Positions 62,323-64,000 of a stretch of DNA of 64,000 nucleotides are shown here, in pieces. Source of the stretch: Eubacteriaceae bacterium ES3 (GTDB lineage Bacteria > Bacillota > Clostridia > Eubacteriales > Eubacteriaceae); assembly GCA_030586155.1 (NCBI GenBank), contig CP130741.1, positions 332,680-396,679 of the forward strand, written 5' to 3'. The notes under the pieces were generated by a model. The model was given only the letters and a program-made list of their open reading frames with translations, made no database searches and was not told the DNA's origin. Position 1 is the first letter of the stretch; each line of letters begins with the position of its first letter. The translations under genes and the position numbers were made by a program.

Positions 62323-62997
62323 TTGGACCCATATCAGATATTGGGAGTACCTCATGACGCCAGTGATGAGGATGTCTCTAAAGCGTATAAAAAACTGGCA
62401 AAAAAATATCATCCTGATTTAAACCCCGGAGATCAGCTGGCAGCTAAAAAGATGAGTGAGATTAATGCCGCATATGATCTGATTAAGAGTGGGAAGTTTA
62501 ATCCGGCTTATCAGAATGCTGGTGGTCAGAAGCCCTCATCAGGAAGTCAGAGAACCTGGTCAAGCTCTAGAAGTGCTGGAGCGGATCCTTATGAAGACTT
62601 TGATCCTTTTGAATGGATTTTTGGTGCGTCATACAGACAGCAGAAACGTTATAGTGTTGAAGCGGCAATGAATTTTGTTAATATGGGAAATTATGATGCG
62701 GCACTTGATGTACTTGCTCATATTTCCAGGCGTGATGCCCGGTGGTATTATTGCTCAGCGGCAGCAAACTATGGCGCCGGCTACCGGGAAACGGCTATTT
62801 TACATGCTGAGAAAGCTGTGGAAATGGAACCGGGAAATGGCGAATATGAACATTTACTCAGACAGATGCAGGGGAGGGGAAGCTCCTTTGGCAGACGAAC
62901 TGCAGGAGGCTTTTCGCCGCTAGGCACGATTGTGAAGTTCTTCTTGGGGCTTTACGTCTTACAGACATTGTTTTCATTTGTCAGATTGATCTTTTAA
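62323..62997 (+). CDS. DnaJ-domain membrane-associated protein
   Basis: A 224-aa type III J protein: N-terminal J domain with HPD (KKYHPDLNP), a Gly/Ser-rich linker with FDPFEWIFG, a TPR-like helical part (MNFVNMGNYDAALDVL, AVEMEPGNGEYE), and a C-terminal hydrophobic helix (TIVKFFLGLYVLQTLFSFV). It likely recruits DnaK to the membrane. The start is TTG at 62323 (MDPYQILGV), 9 bases after AAAGGTGG. A second TTG-initiated gene follows 15 bases later. Confidence 0.88.
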   Translation: MDPYQILGVPHDASDEDVSKAYKKLAKKYHPDLNPGDQLAAKKMSEINAAYDLIKSGKFNPAYQNAGGQKPSSGSQRTWSSSRSAGADPYEDFDPFEWIFGASYRQQKRYSVEAAMNFVNMGNYDAALDVLAHISRRDARWYYCSAAANYGAGYRETAILHAEKAVEMEPGNGEYEHLLRQMQGRGSSFGRRTAGGFSPLGTIVKFFLGLYVLQTLFSFVRLIF

Positions 62998-63012
62998 TAA
63001 GGAGGACCTTAA

Positions 63013-63426
63013 TTGCTGCAGAGTATAAAAAACAGACTGATTCGTTTTATGATTGGACGTTACGGAATTGACCAGCTCTATTATGCTGGATTGTTTCTGG
63101 CGCTGGGAATTATGATTATCAATATGGCAGTGAACTCAAGTATTCTGATGTGGGTTTCCTATCTGGTCCTATTTGTTAATATTGCTCGAAGTTTTTCCAG
63201 GAATATTGCAAAACGGCGGAAAGAAAATGAGTTCTTTTTAAAATTCTGGAATCCTGTCAGAAAAGAAACAAAATTCTTTTTTAGAAGAATCAAGGAATTT
63301 CGGACGGCCAGATATAAGACTTGTCCGCATTGTAAAAAGAAATTAAAACTTCCAGTTAAACGGGGGAAGAACACTGTAAACTGTCCCAATTGCCATGAGA
63401 CCTTTAATGTCAGAACGTTTCTGTAA
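63013..63426 (+). CDS. Small membrane protein with C-terminal zinc ribbon
   Basis: A 137-aa protein with two hydrophobic helices (about 24-58), a basic stretch, and a C-terminal zinc ribbon CPHCKKKLKLPVKRGKNTVN followed by CPNC. I recognise no named family. The TTG start has AGGAGG 7 bases upstream. Co-transcribed with the DnaJ-domain gene, it may be that protein's membrane partner (inference). Confidence 0.8.
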   Translation: MLQSIKNRLIRFMIGRYGIDQLYYAGLFLALGIMIINMAVNSSILMWVSYLVLFVNIARSFSRNIAKRRKENEFFLKFWNPVRKETKFFFRRIKEFRTARYKTCPHCKKKLKLPVKRGKNTVNCPNCHETFNVRTFL

Positions 63427-63456
63427 TAAAAAAAAGCCATTTAGGCTTTTTTTTAT
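63427..63456. terminator. Bidirectional terminator
   Basis: AAAAGCC-ATTTA-GGCTTTT-type stem with A and T runs, between convergent genes. Confidence 0.85.
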
Positions 63457-63465
63457 TTTAAAGCA

Positions 63466-63795
63466 TTAAATTTTATTCAGTTCGTTTTGAACAAAGGCGA
63501 TTTCTTCTTCGAGGTTATCAAGGTTTTCATATTTCTTTTGATTTTTGAGGTCGAAATTTTTCATAATAGTAATCTCAGAAAAAGATTCGCATCCAAATTT
63601 TTTGTAAAAATTGGAAGAGCAGACCGCAGGACAGCCATTTAAAGCCACAAAAGTGGTGTCGTTGGGAGCAGATTCAATAATCTCAGCAGAGATTTTGGGG
63701 ATAATCTGAGCCATTTCTTCAAAATGGTTGGCAACGGCATTTGTCATTTTACTTACATTACAACCGCCTGGGCAAGGTGAAATAATGTGTTTCAT
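63466..63795 (-). CDS. DGC-like putative zinc-binding protein
   Basis: A 109-aa cysteine-containing protein resembling the DGC family: PCPGGCNVSKMTNAVANHF at the start, then ALNGCPAVCSSNFYKKFG. Members are predicted zinc-binding proteins of unknown role. AAGGAG precedes the ATG. It follows an ArsR-type regulator gene by 10 bases, so expression is probably metal- or stress-responsive (inference). Confidence 0.8.
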   Translation of the reverse strand: MKHIISPCPGGCNVSKMTNAVANHFEEMAQIIPKISAEIIESAPNDTTFVALNGCPAVCSSNFYKKFGCESFSEITIMKNFDLKNQKKYENLDNLEEEIAFVQNELNKI

Positions 63796-63805
63796 AGTAA
63801 TCTCC

Positions 63806-64000
63806 TTAGTATTGTATATGATTGAAGTATTCAGCCGTGGTCAGATCCATTGCGGCCAGCAAGTTTTCGATCCCTTTTAATCTTAGGCGATAATGGACTT
63901 CTACACCGACTTTCTGACTTTCCAGAATGCCGGCATCTTTTAGGATTCTTAAATGCTGAGAAAGGTTGGCCTGACTGAAGTCAAAAAGCCTGTTTAGTTC
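63806..64000 (-). CDS. ArsR-family transcriptional regulator (5' end outside window)
   Basis: The minus strand at the right edge encodes the C-terminal 64 residues of a winged-helix regulator, starting ELNRLFDFSQANLSQHLRIL and continuing KDAGILES..VHYRLRLKGIENLL. The recognition helix pattern (Ser-Gln-x-x-Leu-Ser-x-His-Leu) is typical of ArsR/SmtB. The residues that would bind metal are outside the window or unclear. It ends with TAA 10 bases before the DGC-like gene and presumably regulates it. Confidence 0.85.
   Translation of the reverse strand, partial: ELNRLFDFSQANLSQHLRILKDAGILESQKVGVEVHYRLRLKGIENLLAAMDLTTAEYFNHIQY

Overview
No rRNA, tRNA or ribosomal-protein gene is present, so the organism can only be inferred. 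Low G+C, strong AGGAGG ribosome binding sites, T-box and CIRCE regulation, an oxygen-sensitive glycyl radical enzyme, a tungsten/molybdenum aldehyde:ferredoxin oxidoreductase and a corrinoid protein beside a UroD-family methyltransferase point to an anaerobic Clostridia member, plausibly an Acetobacterium/Eubacterium-like acetogen (inference).

1-19 kb is a defence island. The left edge cuts into a type 1 BREX operon: pglX (5' end outside the window), a collapsed AlbA_2-type regulator carrying a 12-bp tandem repeat, pglZ and brxL. Next is a complete type II-C-like CRISPR-Cas locus: a divergent tracrRNA gene with two anti-repeats, cas9 (1115 aa), cas1, cas2, an AT-rich leader and an array of 56 repeats and 55 spacers (13764-17426). 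A DUF4143 ATPase and an orphan degenerate repeat close the island.

19-27 kb holds a DUF2284 protein, an ABC exporter (ATPase and two permeases) divergent from a NarL-type two-component system, an arrangement like LnrJK-LnrLMN, and a small operon with an EFR1-type flavodoxin/ferredoxin protein, an unknown exported protein and a nitrilase-family amidohydrolase.

27-40 kb is a metabolic block. A PucR-type regulator is divergent from an operon of AOR, a MoaD-like protein, a glycyl radical enzyme activase and a GCVEP-type glycyl radical enzyme. A T-box leader whose specifier reads as UGG (Trp) follows, then an iron-type alcohol dehydrogenase and a TrpXYZ-like ABC importer plus a cupin.

40-51 kb contains CIRCE-controlled htpG, a polysaccharide deacetylase, a GGCT-like protein, a cold shock protein, and a sugar-acid operon (3-HIBDH-family dehydrogenase, DUF1537 kinase, class II aldolase, cyclase-family hydrolase) with a FadR-type regulator and an AEC transporter.

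51-64 kb contains a second DUF2284 protein, a diguanylate cyclase, a large soluble CheW-fusion sensor, the corrinoid protein/UroD methyltransferase pair downstream of a 36-bp perfect palindrome, MscL with a zinc ribbon, DAHP synthase, a nested inverted-repeat element, a GNAT protein, a nitroreductase, a DnaJ-domain protein, a zinc-ribbon membrane protein, a DGC-like zinc protein and a partial ArsR regulator.

The most distinctive observations are the dual anti-repeat tracrRNA gene overlapping the cas9 promoter region, the internally deleted AlbA_2 gene inside BREX, the Trp T-box separated from trpXYZ by an alcohol dehydrogenase and repeat elements, and the perfect palindrome ahead of the corrinoid operon.
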